Assembly (NCBI GenBank): GCA_018065365.1
Contig: JAGHTH010000137.1
Span: 1 to 38,874 of the forward strand
DNA length: 38,874 nt
Direction: 5' to 3'
From: Candidatus Coliplasma caballi
GTDB taxonomy: Bacteria; Bacillota; Clostridia; Oscillospirales; CAG-382
Shown: positions 31,025 through 38,874 of the stretch, in pieces
Layout: the number at the start of each line of letters is the position of its first letter
Position numbering within the stretch: position 1 is the stretch's first letter
Program-made: the position numbers and the translations under genes
Notes under the pieces: generated by a model
What the model was told of the DNA's origin: nothing
The model's input: the letters and a program-made list of their open reading frames with translations, nothing else
Database searches by the model: none

Positions 31025-32356
31025 TTGAAAACACGGAGATTACTTGCAGTCTTGATGCTGCTTTGCTTTCTGTTCGCCTGCGGCTGCGAGCTGACCGAAG
31101 AAAACCCGTTCGTCGAGAGTTCTTCGGGAGAAGATCCTTCCGCAGAGCCGTCCTCCCTCCCCGCGTCGTCCGAGGTATTTGAAACGACGAGCGTCGAGGA
31201 CATCGTTCTTCCCGAGGAAGACACCGTTTTGCATTTCGTCGCCTGCGGCGATAACATTCTGCACCCGTCCGTTTACTATCACGGAATGGAGGTCTATGCC
31301 GAGGAGCACGGGCAGCAATGCACCTACGCGGCGGCAAACGACGACAACTACGATTTCCATTCGATCTACGAATTCGTCGCGCCCGCGATGAAAGAAGCGG
31401 ACGTCTGCTACGTCAATCAGGAAACGCTGTTCATGGGCGGGACGAACGCCATTTCGGGTTATCCGCGCTTCAATTCCCCCGAGATCATCGGCGCGACGCT
31501 GTACGATCTCGGCGTGGACGTCGTAAACCTCGCTCACAATCATATGCTGGACTGCGGCTCCGACGCGGCGGTCAAAAATTCCGCGGCGTTTTTCAAGAAT
31601 CTCGGCATGACGCCGATCGGATATTATTCCGGCACCGCCGACACCGAGAACATCGTCATTCTGGAAAAAGAGGAGATCAAGATCGCCCTGCTCTCCTATA
31701 CCGAACACACCAACGGCATCCGCAACAACACCTCGACCTGCATTCCCTACCTGGAAGAATCTCTGGTGCGCAAGCAGGTCGCGCTCGCGAAGCAGCAGGC
31801 GGATCTGGTCGTCGTTTCGGCGCATTGGGGCGACGAATACCGCTGGAATCCCACGAGCAACCAAAAGAAATACGCCCAGCTGTTCTGCGATCTCGGCGTG
31901 GACGTCGTGATTGGGATGCACCCGCATTGCATCGAGCCGATGGAATGGAAAACGAACGCGGAAGGACACAAAACGCTGATCACGTATTCGATCGGAAACT
32001 TCGTTTCGGGGATGCACGAAGGAATGTGCCACCTCGAAGGAATGCTGAAATTCGACATCCGCAAGGACGTGGACACCGGCGCCGTTTCGGTCGAGAACCC
32101 CACCTTCGTCCCGCTCGTCATCCACTTTGAAGCGGGCACGAGCGTGAACCGCTCCATTGACACGGGATACCGCAAATTCAAGATCTATTACCTGTCCGAT
32201 TACACGGCGGAACTTGCCGCCTCGCACGGCATTCACAAGCGCGAAAAAGAATTCCCCGGCTACCAACTGAACGGCGGGAAATTCGACCTCGATTGCCTGT
32301 ACGCGACCGTGAAAGCGATCATCCCGGCGGAGTTTCTGCCGGAAGAATTCCGTTGA
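31025..32356 (+). CDS. CapA/PGA-synthase-like metallophosphatase-fold lipoprotein
   Basis: A 443-residue lipoprotein of the CapA family, related to calcineurin-type phosphoesterases and often named poly-gamma-glutamate synthesis protein. The signal peptide ends at LFAC (Cys19), then a Ser/Glu linker. Family motifs are ACGDNILHPSVYYHG, NQETLFMGG, NLAHNHMLDCG, SAHWGDEYRW and IGMHPHCIEP. The other cap genes for poly-gamma-glutamate are not nearby, so its substrate is unknown. The start is TTG at 31025 with AAAGGA upstream. It forms a single-gene unit with its own promoter and a UUCG-loop terminator. Confidence 0.88.
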   Translation: MKTRRLLAVLMLLCFLFACGCELTEENPFVESSSGEDPSAEPSSLPASSEVFETTSVEDIVLPEEDTVLHFVACGDNILHPSVYYHGMEVYAEEHGQQCTYAAANDDNYDFHSIYEFVAPAMKEADVCYVNQETLFMGGTNAISGYPRFNSPEIIGATLYDLGVDVVNLAHNHMLDCGSDAAVKNSAAFFKNLGMTPIGYYSGTADTENIVILEKEEIKIALLSYTEHTNGIRNNTSTCIPYLEESLVRKQVALAKQQADLVVVSAHWGDEYRWNPTSNQKKYAQLFCDLGVDVVIGMHPHCIEPMEWKTNAEGHKTLITYSIGNFVSGMHEGMCHLEGMLKFDIRKDVDTGAVSVENPTFVPLVIHFEAGTSVNRSIDTGYRKFKIYYLSDYTAELAASHGIHKREKEFPGYQLNGGKFDLDCLYATVKAIIPAEFLPEEFR

Positions 32357-32374
32357 ACAACCCCAAAAAACGAC

Positions 32375-32404
32375 AACGGCTGACTTCGGTCAGCCGTTTT
32401 TTTG
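32375..32404 (+). terminator. intrinsic terminator of the CapA-family gene
   Basis: Arms AACGGCTGAC (32375-32384) and GTCAGCCGTT (32389-32398) around a TTCG tetraloop, followed by a run of T residues. A strong classical terminator. The following 140 bases hold only the tmk promoter and leader. Confidence 0.95.
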
Positions 32405-32466
32405 CGAAAAAAGCGGGAGAAACGATATAATTTATTGTAAGAAGTGTAAAAAATCTGCGGAAAGAC

Positions 32467-32495
32467 TTGCTTTTTTCGCGCGGCGGTTGTATAAT
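32467..32495 (+). promoter_or_regulatory. sigma-A promoter of the tmk-to-ispF unit
   Basis: -35 TTGCTT (32467-32472), 17-base spacer, -10 TATAAT (32490-32495). The long upstream frame of tmk begins inside this -35, so the real start is downstream. Confidence 0.65.
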
Positions 32496-32547
32496 AAGAT
32501 GTTATAAAATTCGGTATTTTTGTTTTGAAGAAAGGATGTGGCTCGCC

Positions 32548-33213
32548 ATGCTGATCGCGCTGGACGGACTCGACGGCTCCGGCAAAGAAACGCAGACCAA
32601 ACTCCTGCTGCAATCGCTGGAGGAAATGGGAGTGCCCTACCGGTATCTTTCGTTCCCGACCTACGACGACGAAATGAGCGCAGCGGTCAAAATGTACCTT
32701 TCCGGCAGATTCGGGGAAGATCCCGCCGCCGTGAACGGCTACGCCGCGTCCTCTTTCTTTGCGGTCGATCGCGTCTGTTCCTATCTGCTGGATTGGAAAA
32801 AGGACTACGACGCCGGGACGCTCATCGTCGCAAACCGCTATACCACCGCCAACGCGGTGCATCAGCTTTCCAAACTCCCCCCCGAAGAAGCGGACGGGTT
32901 TCTGGACTGGCTGTTTGATTTTGAGTTCGGAAAACTCGGACTTCCCGCACCGGACCTCGTATTATACCTGTGTCTGCCGCCGGAAGTTTCGAGAGAACTG
33001 ATCCGGTACCGCACCGACACGACCGGGCGGGCAACCGATATTCACGAAAAGAGCAAAACACATTTGGAGCAAAGCTATCGCGCCGCCCTGTATTCTTCCG
33101 AAAAACTGGGCTGGACGCGGATCGACTGTGTCAAAGACGGTGCCTTACGCACGCGGGAAGATATCCACGCGGAAGTCAGAAAACACGTCGAAGCGTTGCT
33201 CGGAAAGAGGTAA
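32548..33213 (+). CDS. tmk: thymidylate kinase-like nucleotide kinase
   Basis: A 221-residue P-loop kinase resembling dTMP kinase, which makes dTDP for DNA synthesis. Walker A is LDGLDGSGKET, with Glu where most dTMP kinases have Thr; SFPTYDDEMS, VDRVCSYLLDW and ANRYTTANAVHQ match the acceptor and lid regions, though the DRY/DRW motif is altered to ANRYTT. Because of these differences another nucleoside monophosphate could be the acceptor. ATG 32548 is chosen: an ATG 12 bases upstream touches the AAAGG. First gene of its unit. Confidence 0.85.
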   Translation: MLIALDGLDGSGKETQTKLLLQSLEEMGVPYRYLSFPTYDDEMSAAVKMYLSGRFGEDPAAVNGYAASSFFAVDRVCSYLLDWKKDYDAGTLIVANRYTTANAVHQLSKLPPEEADGFLDWLFDFEFGKLGLPAPDLVLYLCLPPEVSRELIRYRTDTTGRATDIHEKSKTHLEQSYRAALYSSEKLGWTRIDCVKDGALRTREDIHAEVRKHVEALLGKR

Positions 33214-33215
33214 TC

Positions 33216-33761
33216 ATGACAAACGTAACGATTTTACTTGCCGAAGGGTTTGAGGAAGCGGAAGCGCTCGTCCCCGCGGATCTGCTCTTGCGCGCCGGCG
33301 CGAAAGTAACGCTGGCGTCGATCGACGGAAGCGAAACGGTGGTCGGCTCGCACGGATTCCGCATCGGTGCGGACTGCACGATCGACGCGGTCGATCGCAG
33401 CGGCACGGACTGCCTGATCCTGCCCGGCGGAAAACTCGGCACCGACAACCTGTTCTCAAGCATCAAAGTCCGTTCGATGATCCAGGACGCCGTCGAAAAC
33501 GGGAAAATCGTCGCCGCGATCTGCGCCGCGCCCTCCATTTTAGGCAGAATGGGGCTTTTGGACGGCAGAAAATACGCCTGCTATCCCGGGTTTGAATCAC
33601 TGGTCGCCGGCGGGATCCACACCGGCAAAAAGGTGGAGCAGGACGATATTTTCGTCACGGCGGAAGGAATGGGCGTAGCGGACGAATTCGGGTTCTTTCT
33701 CATCGGGCTTTTATTCGGTGCGGAAAAAGAAACCGAGATCCGCGAAGCCGTCAGAAAATAA
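33216..33761 (+). CDS. DJ-1/PfpI family protein (DJ-1/ThiJ type)
   Basis: A 181-residue member of the DJ-1/ThiJ/YajL group, linked to redox sensing, protein deglycation claims and chaperone roles. The start is LLAEGFEEAEALVPADLLLRAG with Glu14, the nucleophile elbow is ICAAPSILG (Cys103), and GIHTGKK, VTAEGMGVADEFGFFLIGLL follow. The ATG lies two bases after the tmk stop with AGAGG upstream, so the genes are coupled. The longer frame upstream is an artefact of an open frame inside tmk. Confidence 0.92.
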   Translation: MTNVTILLAEGFEEAEALVPADLLLRAGAKVTLASIDGSETVVGSHGFRIGADCTIDAVDRSGTDCLILPGGKLGTDNLFSSIKVRSMIQDAVENGKIVAAICAAPSILGRMGLLDGRKYACYPGFESLVAGGIHTGKKVEQDDIFVTAEGMGVADEFGFFLIGLLFGAEKETEIREAVRK

Positions 33762-33800
33762 CCGACGACACTTCAAACGTTCGGAAAGGAGAGGGTTTTC

Positions 33801-34715
33801 ATGGCGGAGCAATCCACCAAAACCGGAAAAACGATTTCCCACCTGACAGCGCCGCTGTTGGTGCTGTTCGTATTCGGCGCCATGCACCTGTCCCGCTTCC
33901 TGCTTGCACGCATGGAGAGCGGGGATCTGCTGTTGTCCATTTCGCTGGTGCAGGTGTTGGTGCTGGTCGTCCCCTGTATGCTGTATTACCTGCTGCGCAA
34001 GCGGAAACTCGCCACGCCGATGCTGCTTTCCCCCGTCGGACTGCGGCATTTTTGGCTGATCCTGTTCTCCGCGCTGACCTTCGTTTCCGGCAGTTTGCTC
34101 ATCAAATTTTTCTTTCGCTTCCTTTCCGACACCACGGTCGAAATGAAGGGTTTCTTCGACGCCCTCTCCGGCAACCTGGAAGATCCCTCGTTCGCGGGAG
34201 TCCTGCTTTCGCTGGTCATCGTTCCCGCGGTGTGTGAGGAAGTGCTGTTCCGCGGCGTGCTTCTGGCGGAATACCGTGCGCTCGGCGATTGGAACGCCAT
34301 TCTGATCACGGCGCTGTGCTTTGCGATGTTACATTTTTCGGTCGAGAATTTCCTCGCCTATCTCTTCGCGGGCGTTTTGCTCGGAATGGTCACGGTCGTA
34401 TCCCGCTCGATCATCCCCGCCGTCCTGCTGCATCTGCTTTCCAACGCGCTCAACGTGTTCGCTTCGGATCAGTTCTTGCGGATCACGCTGCTCAAAAACG
34501 GCTCGTTCTTCGTCGGCTTTCTGCTGGCGGTACTGTTCGGGCTTTCGCTGTTTTTCTTCCTGTACTGCGTGGAGCATCTGTTCTTCCGGTACGCCGAGGA
34601 GCCGTCCGAAACGACCTTGCCGCCGCGCAACCGCGAGGGAATCTCGAAGACGTTCCTCTCCCCTACGTTTTTGCTTTTAATCGTGGTATTCCTGCTGATT
34701 ACCGCGTTTCAATGA
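33801..34715 (+). CDS. CPBP-family intramembrane metalloprotease
   Basis: A 304-residue polytopic protein of the CAAX protease/bacteriocin-processing (CPBP, ABI) family. About eight hydrophobic segments are visible. The catalytic motifs are CEEVLFRGVLLAEYRAL (Glu146, Glu147, Arg151) and FAMLHFSVENFLAYLFAG (metal-binding His). The family removes membrane-embedded peptides in bacteriocin immunity, signalling or pheromone processing; which applies here is unknown. A good ribosome site (GGAAAGGAGAGG) precedes the ATG. It sits between the DJ-1 gene and mltG. Confidence 0.9.
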   Translation: MAEQSTKTGKTISHLTAPLLVLFVFGAMHLSRFLLARMESGDLLLSISLVQVLVLVVPCMLYYLLRKRKLATPMLLSPVGLRHFWLILFSALTFVSGSLLIKFFFRFLSDTTVEMKGFFDALSGNLEDPSFAGVLLSLVIVPAVCEEVLFRGVLLAEYRALGDWNAILITALCFAMLHFSVENFLAYLFAGVLLGMVTVVSRSIIPAVLLHLLSNALNVFASDQFLRITLLKNGSFFVGFLLAVLFGLSLFFFLYCVEHLFFRYAEEPSETTLPPRNREGISKTFLSPTFLLLIVVFLLITAFQ

Positions 34716-34739
34716 TTTGAGAAAGGTGGCCCCGGATCC

Positions 34740-36389
34740 ATGAACAACGAAATCAACAAGCCCTCGGACGCGACCGGCGAAGTGGACGATCTGCTTTCCG
34801 AATACCGCGCGAAAAAGGCGCAGAGCAAGCCCGCGCCCGCAAAGACGTTCGATCCCGCGTGCGGTGAAACCCGGCTGATCGGGGAACCTCTCCACCCGAA
34901 GAAGAAGTCCGCGCCCGTCAAAAAGGCGCCCGCGCCGGAACTTCACAACAAGATCGCCATCGGTCTTCCGCTCGACGATCCGGACGCCGTAACGGCGGAA
35001 CTTTCCGTGGAAGCCGAAAAGAAAACGTCCCAGATCTCCGATCTGGCGGCGACGCATTTTCTTGAAAAAGAGTCCGACGCGCAGGAAGAAGACGTGCTCG
35101 CTTCACATCTGACGGAGGGTACCGGCAACGAACCGCCGATCCCGACCGATCCCGAAGACGAGGAAGACGAAGACGCCGAGCCCGATCCTTACGAGGGAAT
35201 GGCGAAGCCCAAGCGGATCCTGTTCAAGATCGTGAACGGCGTTCTGAATATGAGTTTCCTCGCAAAAGCGCTGATCTACGTTGCAGTGGTGGTCATCATC
35301 GCGGCGTACCTTTCCTATTTCGTCATCGAGATCGGAAACGACGTGTTCGCGCTCGTTACGGGCAACGAGGAGGTCCTCGTTACGATCCCGGAGAACGCGA
35401 CCGAAGACGAGGTTTCCAAACTCTTGTTGGACAAGGGACTGATCGACTACGAATGGCCGTTCAAACTGTTCTTAAAATATTACGGCGACGGCGAGGCGAT
35501 CGATTTCATCCCGGGCGAGCATACGATGAACCTCTCGATGAACTATTCGCAGATGCTGAACGCGCTGACCACCGTCAAGCGCAACCGCGTCGTCGTAACG
35601 CTGACGTTCCCGGAGGGCTTTACGGTCGATGACGTCATCAATCTGTTTTTGCAAAACGGCATCGGTACGCGCGAGGGATTCGTCGAAGCGATCAACAACT
35701 ACCCCTACAAGCACGAATTCGTGCGTTTGTTGGACGAAAACGGCTGGCCGAAAGACCGTGTTTACCGTCTGGAAGGGTATCTCTACCCCGACACCTACGA
35801 TTTCTACACCGATACCGACGAGTATCTCTGCATCAACAAACTGCTCAACAACTTCAACGACAAGGTCTGGACGGACTGGAAAGCCGATTACGAAGAAGTC
35901 GCGCGGAAATCGGACTTTACGCTCGACAAGATCATAACGCTGGCTTCCCTGATCCAGTGCGAAGGCAGAACGGCGGAAGATTTTGAGTATATCTCGCAGG
36001 TGTTCCACAACCGTCTGTCGCACGCGGCGGATTTTCCGCGTTTGGAAAGCGACGCGACGATCCAGTACGCCTACGAACTCGCGGGCAGGGAGCGCGAAGC
36101 CGATCCTTCCAAGGTCGATCTTTCTTTCCCGAGCCCCTACAACACCTACCTGTACGACGGTCTGACGCCCGGCGCGATCTGCAATCCGGGGTTGGACGCC
36201 ATCCTTGCCGCGATCTATCCCAGCAAACCGCTGGACGACAAAGACAAAGAGATCGACGTGTACTTCTTCGTCAGCAACAACGCCGGCAAAACGTACTACG
36301 CCGCGACCAAAGCCGCGCACGAGCGCAACAAGCAGCGCGTGGCGAGAGAAAACGCCGAATTGGCGCAAGAGGCACAGCAAAATGGTTGA
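34740..36389 (+). CDS. mltG: endolytic peptidoglycan transglycosylase MltG with long N-terminal extension
   Basis: A 549-residue membrane-bound YceG/MltG family enzyme that cleaves nascent glycan strands and so terminates peptidoglycan chains. After about 170 cytoplasmic residues, rich in Ala, Lys, Pro and Glu/Asp and ending in a very acidic stretch (DPEDEEDEDAEPDPYE), one membrane helix (about 178-203) is followed by the YceG domain. The catalytic Glu is Glu408 in SLIQCEGRTAEDF; DGLTPGAICNPGLDAILAAI is the usual end motif. The N-terminal extension is longer than in Bacillus. A U32 peptidase gene follows with an 8-base overlap, as in the Bacillus yrrL-yrrN-yrrO order. Confidence 0.95.
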   Translation: MNNEINKPSDATGEVDDLLSEYRAKKAQSKPAPAKTFDPACGETRLIGEPLHPKKKSAPVKKAPAPELHNKIAIGLPLDDPDAVTAELSVEAEKKTSQISDLAATHFLEKESDAQEEDVLASHLTEGTGNEPPIPTDPEDEEDEDAEPDPYEGMAKPKRILFKIVNGVLNMSFLAKALIYVAVVVIIAAYLSYFVIEIGNDVFALVTGNEEVLVTIPENATEDEVSKLLLDKGLIDYEWPFKLFLKYYGDGEAIDFIPGEHTMNLSMNYSQMLNALTTVKRNRVVVTLTFPEGFTVDDVINLFLQNGIGTREGFVEAINNYPYKHEFVRLLDENGWPKDRVYRLEGYLYPDTYDFYTDTDEYLCINKLLNNFNDKVWTDWKADYEEVARKSDFTLDKIITLASLIQCEGRTAEDFEYISQVFHNRLSHAADFPRLESDATIQYAYELAGREREADPSKVDLSFPSPYNTYLYDGLTPGAICNPGLDAILAAIYPSKPLDDKDKEIDVYFFVSNNAGKTYYAATKAAHERNKQRVARENAELAQEAQQNG

Positions 36390-37602
36390 TTCTGCCCGAA
36401 AGCCCGAGATCCTGTCCCCCGCCGGCAATCCCGAAAAACTGCGGTTCGCGGTCGATTACGGCGCCGACGCGGTCTATCTCGGTATGAAGAAATACGGAAT
36501 GCGGAGCGCGTCCGAGAATTTTTCCCCGGAGGAACTCGCACAGGGCATCGCGTACGCCCACGCGCGCGGCGCGAAGGTCTATGTAACCGCCAACGTGATG
36601 CCGCGGCAGAGCGACGTCGCGGAACTTCCGGCATTTTTCGATTCGATCCGGGAGACACTCCCCGACGCGTTCATCGTGTCCGATCCGGGAATAATGGATC
36701 TTCTGCGGCAGTCTTTTCCGGACGCGCCGATCCACCTTTCCACCCAAACCTCGACCGTGAACGCCGCGACCTGCCGTTTCTGGTACCGCCAGGGCGTGCG
36801 CCGCATCGTGCTGGCGAGAGAACTTTCGCTTGCCGAGATCCGCTCGATCCGATCGGAGATCCCGGACGACCTCGAACTTGAAACGTTCGTACACGGCGCG
36901 ATGTGCGTGTCGTATTCGGGGCGCTGCCTGCTGTCCAACTATTACACGGGCCGCAACGCCAACGAGGGCAAATGCGCGCAGCCGTGCCGCTGGAAATACT
37001 ACGTCAAAGAAGAAAAACGGGGCGAAGACATTCTGACCGCCGAGCAGACCGAGGAAGGCACTTACCTGTTTTCTTCCAAAGATCTGCGCATGGTTGATCA
37101 TCTTGCCGAATTGGTCGAGGCGGGCATTTCCTGCTTCAAAATCGAAGGGCGCGTCAAGAGCGCCTACTATACCGCCGCGGTTACGAACGCCTATCGAATG
37201 GCGCTTGACGACGTGCTGGCGGGCAGACCGTTCAACCCCGCCCTGCTTGCCGAAACGGAGAGCGTTTCGCACCGCGAATACGGCACGGGGTACTTTTTTG
37301 CGTCGCCGATGGAACAGGCGAATATCGTTTCCGACAACCTATACCTCAAAGACCGGGCGTTTTTGGCGGTCGTCCGCCGGTACGATCCCGAAACGAAACT
37401 CGCCGAGTGCGAGCAATACAACAAGATGCTGCTCGGCGACCGCGCCAACCTGCTTTCGCCCGGTACGACCGGACGGGATATCACGATCGGCGAACTGTTT
37501 GACGCCGAGATGCAGCCGATCGAGGACACAAGACACCCGCGCATGACCTTTTTCCTGCGGATCGACGGGGCGAAGCCCGGCGATCTGATCCGCGGACTGT
37601 GA
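36382..37602 (+). CDS. U32 family peptidase/tRNA hydroxylation protein (TrhP-like)
   Basis: A 406-residue U32-family protein. Members TrhP/YegQ, with YrrN/YrrO in Bacillus, are iron-sulfur enzymes needed for 5-hydroxyuridine in tRNA wobble positions; the peptidase label is historical. It starts EILSPAGNPEKLRFAVDYGADAVYLG, has the U32 core SDPGIMDLLRQSFPDAPIHLSTQTS, and the Cys-rich region MCVSYSGRCLLSNYYTGRNANEGKCAQPCRW that holds the cluster ligands. The ATG at 36382 overlaps the stop of mltG (ATGGTTGA). Only one U32 gene is present, unlike the pair in Bacillus, so the exact substrate is an inference. Confidence 0.9.
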   Translation: MVDSARKPEILSPAGNPEKLRFAVDYGADAVYLGMKKYGMRSASENFSPEELAQGIAYAHARGAKVYVTANVMPRQSDVAELPAFFDSIRETLPDAFIVSDPGIMDLLRQSFPDAPIHLSTQTSTVNAATCRFWYRQGVRRIVLARELSLAEIRSIRSEIPDDLELETFVHGAMCVSYSGRCLLSNYYTGRNANEGKCAQPCRWKYYVKEEKRGEDILTAEQTEEGTYLFSSKDLRMVDHLAELVEAGISCFKIEGRVKSAYYTAAVTNAYRMALDDVLAGRPFNPALLAETESVSHREYGTGYFFASPMEQANIVSDNLYLKDRAFLAVVRRYDPETKLAECEQYNKMLLGDRANLLSPGTTGRDITIGELFDAEMQPIEDTRHPRMTFFLRIDGAKPGDLIRGL

Positions 37603-37641
37603 GAGCAAAGCTCCGATCATTTTCGGAAAGGAAAACGTACT

Positions 37642-38358
37642 ATGAAAAAAGAGCCGTTTGTCAGCGCGATCATCGTGGCGGCAGGCAGCGGAACGCGGAT
37701 GGGCGGCGTTTCCAAGCCCGAACTGACGCTGAACGGAAAAGCCCTGCTGCAGCACGTGACGGAAGCGTTTCTGCAATCTTCCGTCGATGAGATCGTGATC
37801 GTCTGCGGAACGAACCGTCCGCGTCTGGAAGCGTTGGTGCCGTCTTCTCCCGCAAAGCCGATCCGCTTCTGCGACGGCGGAAACACCCGCACGAAATCGG
37901 TGTTCAACGGCGTCGATGCCGCGGACAAGCGAGCGACGATCCTGTGCGTTCACGACTGCGCGCGCCCGTTCGTTACGAAAGAGATCATCGAAGCCGTGAT
38001 CGAGGAAGCAAAAAAGACCGGCGCCGCGACCGCCTGCACACCCGTGACGGACACGATCAAATACGTCGATGAAGAGCACTCGATGCTTTATACGCCGGGG
38101 CGGAAGTACCTGCTCGCCCTGCAAACGCCGCAGGTGTTCCGCAAGGACGCGTACCTCGCCGCCTACGCCCTCGCTTCCAAAGCGGGCAGCGCGTTCACGG
38201 ACGAAACGGCGATGCTCGAACAGGCGGGCTTCCGGGTCGCTTATGTTCCCTGCCCGGCGTCCAACCGCAAAATTACCACCAAAGAGGATCTGACGCTCGC
38301 GCGGGCGCTCGTTCTGATCCGTCAAAAAGAAGAAAAAGCAAAGGAGAAAACCGTATGA
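37642..38358 (+). CDS. ispD: 2-C-methyl-D-erythritol 4-phosphate cytidylyltransferase IspD
   Basis: A 238-residue enzyme of the MEP isoprenoid pathway, making CDP-ME from MEP and CTP. The nucleotide-binding signature is IIVAAGSGTRMGG (residues 10-22), followed by CGTNRP, HDCARPFVTKEII, TPVTDTIK and QTPQVFRKD near the end. GGAAAGG precedes the ATG. Its stop overlaps the ATG of ispF (ATGA), so these two steps of the pathway are translationally coupled. Together with uppP and miaA it shows a working need for isoprenoid units here. Confidence 0.97.
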   Translation: MKKEPFVSAIIVAAGSGTRMGGVSKPELTLNGKALLQHVTEAFLQSSVDEIVIVCGTNRPRLEALVPSSPAKPIRFCDGGNTRTKSVFNGVDAADKRATILCVHDCARPFVTKEIIEAVIEEAKKTGAATACTPVTDTIKYVDEEHSMLYTPGRKYLLALQTPQVFRKDAYLAAYALASKAGSAFTDETAMLEQAGFRVAYVPCPASNRKITTKEDLTLARALVLIRQKEEKAKEKTV

Positions 38359-38842
38359 GGATCGGTCAGGGATACGACGTACACCGCTTTGCCGAAAACC
38401 GCAAACTGATTTTGGGCGGGGTGGAAGTTCCGTACGAACAAGGCCTGCTCGGACATTCCGACGCGGACGTTCTGACGCACGCGATCTGCGACGCGCTGTT
38501 GGGTGCCGCCGCGCTCGGCGACATCGGGAAGCATTTCCCGGACAACGATCCCGCGTACGAGGGCATCTCGTCCATTCTGCTTTTGGAAAAATGCGCTTCC
38601 CTGTTGGAAAGCGCGTACAGAATCGAAAACATCGACGCCACGGTCATCGCGCAGCAGCCGAAACTGGCGTCTTTTATTCCCGCCATGCGCGAAAAAATCG
38701 CTTCGGCGCTCTCTCTGCCGACCGACAGAGTCAGCGTCAAAGCACCACCGAGGAAGGTCTCGGTTTCACGGGCAGAAAAGAAGGGATCGCCGCGACGGCG
38801 GTCGTTCTGCTTACCGAAAAAGAAACGGAAAGAGGCATCTGA
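38355..38842 (+). pseudogene. ispF: 2-C-methyl-D-erythritol 2,4-cyclodiphosphate synthase IspF, with a one-base frameshift
   Basis: IspF converts CDP-ME 2-phosphate to the cyclic diphosphate in the MEP pathway. The start is MRIGQGYDVHRF (Asp8 and His10 metal ligands) and GLLGHSDADVLTHAICDALLGAAALGDIG. The frame holds to VSVKA at 38743; from there the family sequence TTEEGLGFTGRKEGIAATAVVLL is found only in the +2 frame, ending at TGA 38840-38842. One base is missing after the GC of 38742-38743. Because the pathway is normally essential and nothing else is damaged, a sequencing or assembly error is as likely as real inactivation. Confidence 0.9.
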
Positions 38843-38846
38843 AGCC

Positions 38847-38874
38847 ATGACGAAACGGATCAAATTCAAAGGCG
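38847..38874 (+). CDS. possible start of the next gene (truncated by window end)
   Basis: An ATG four bases after the ispF stop opens nine codons (MTKRIKFKG) before the window ends. AGAGG lies about 12 bases upstream. Too short to identify; continuation of the operon is likely. Confidence 0.4.

Noticed and set aside
32426..32431. TATAAT after the CapA-family terminator as a second tmk promoter
   Set aside because: No acceptable -35 at 16-18 bases upstream; the promoter at 32467-32495 is better.
1..38874. CRISPR array, tRNA, rRNA, insertion sequence, phage or toxin-antitoxin genes
   Set aside because: None could be supported on reading both strands; the only short repeats are those at 13293-13612.

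Overview
This 38.9 kb window is chromosomal DNA of a Gram-positive bacterium, most likely an uncultured gut member of the Clostridia. The evidence is a moderately high G+C content (mid-50s percent by eye), SepF/DivIVA division genes, Firmicutes-type sigma-A promoters and intrinsic terminators, lipoproteins with lipoboxes, and a gene order close to the Bacillus ylm-divIVA-ileS-lspA-rluD and mltG-U32 (yrrL-yrrN/O) clusters. No phage, insertion sequence, CRISPR array, rRNA or tRNA was recognised. TGA is the dominant stop codon, TAA is second and TAG is almost absent.

Layout. (1) 1-2707, minus strand: a truncated subtilisin-type protease, trmN6 and a ferredoxin form one unit; beside them is a membrane-anchored LCP-like protein with its own promoter. 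(2) 2800-10057, plus strand: two tandem solute-binding lipoproteins read from a perfect consensus promoter, then uppP, ftsK and a small lipoprotein, ending at a bidirectional terminator. (3) 10128-11465, minus strand: nrdR and a stand-alone E2-like acyltransferase. A third orphan solute-binding lipoprotein (11661-13235) is divergent from them. (4) 13236-13620 has no convincing gene but holds two direct repeats, a palindrome, a short tandem repeat and terminators. (5) 27976-13840, minus strand: an apparent run of 15 genes with little or no intergenic space, miaA - hlyD-like - yggS - sepF - yggT - divIVA - ileS - lspA - rluD - tktN - tktC - nif3 - rqcH - flavin reductase - rlmH. It has a promoter at 28029-28057 and a terminator at 13775-13832. 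It joins division-site assembly, translation and tRNA modification, ribosome rescue and the pentose phosphate pathway. (6) 28154-38874: queA (minus) diverges from rpmE and hflX. Then follow a CapA-type lipoprotein with its own promoter and terminator, and a plus-strand unit tmk - DJ-1 - CPBP protease - mltG - U32 - ispD - ispF.

Most notable observations: an in-frame amber codon inside an otherwise intact transketolase C-terminal subunit; a one-base frameshift near the end of ispF; absence of the ylmH (rqcP) gene from its usual place between yggT and divIVA although its partner rqcH is in the same operon; a terminator hairpin after rlmH whose 3' arm is also the Shine-Dalgarno of a 50-residue ORF; a degenerate direct-repeat element; and three orphan solute-binding lipoproteins with no permease genes nearby. 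All functional names rest on motif recognition by reading; no database search was done.
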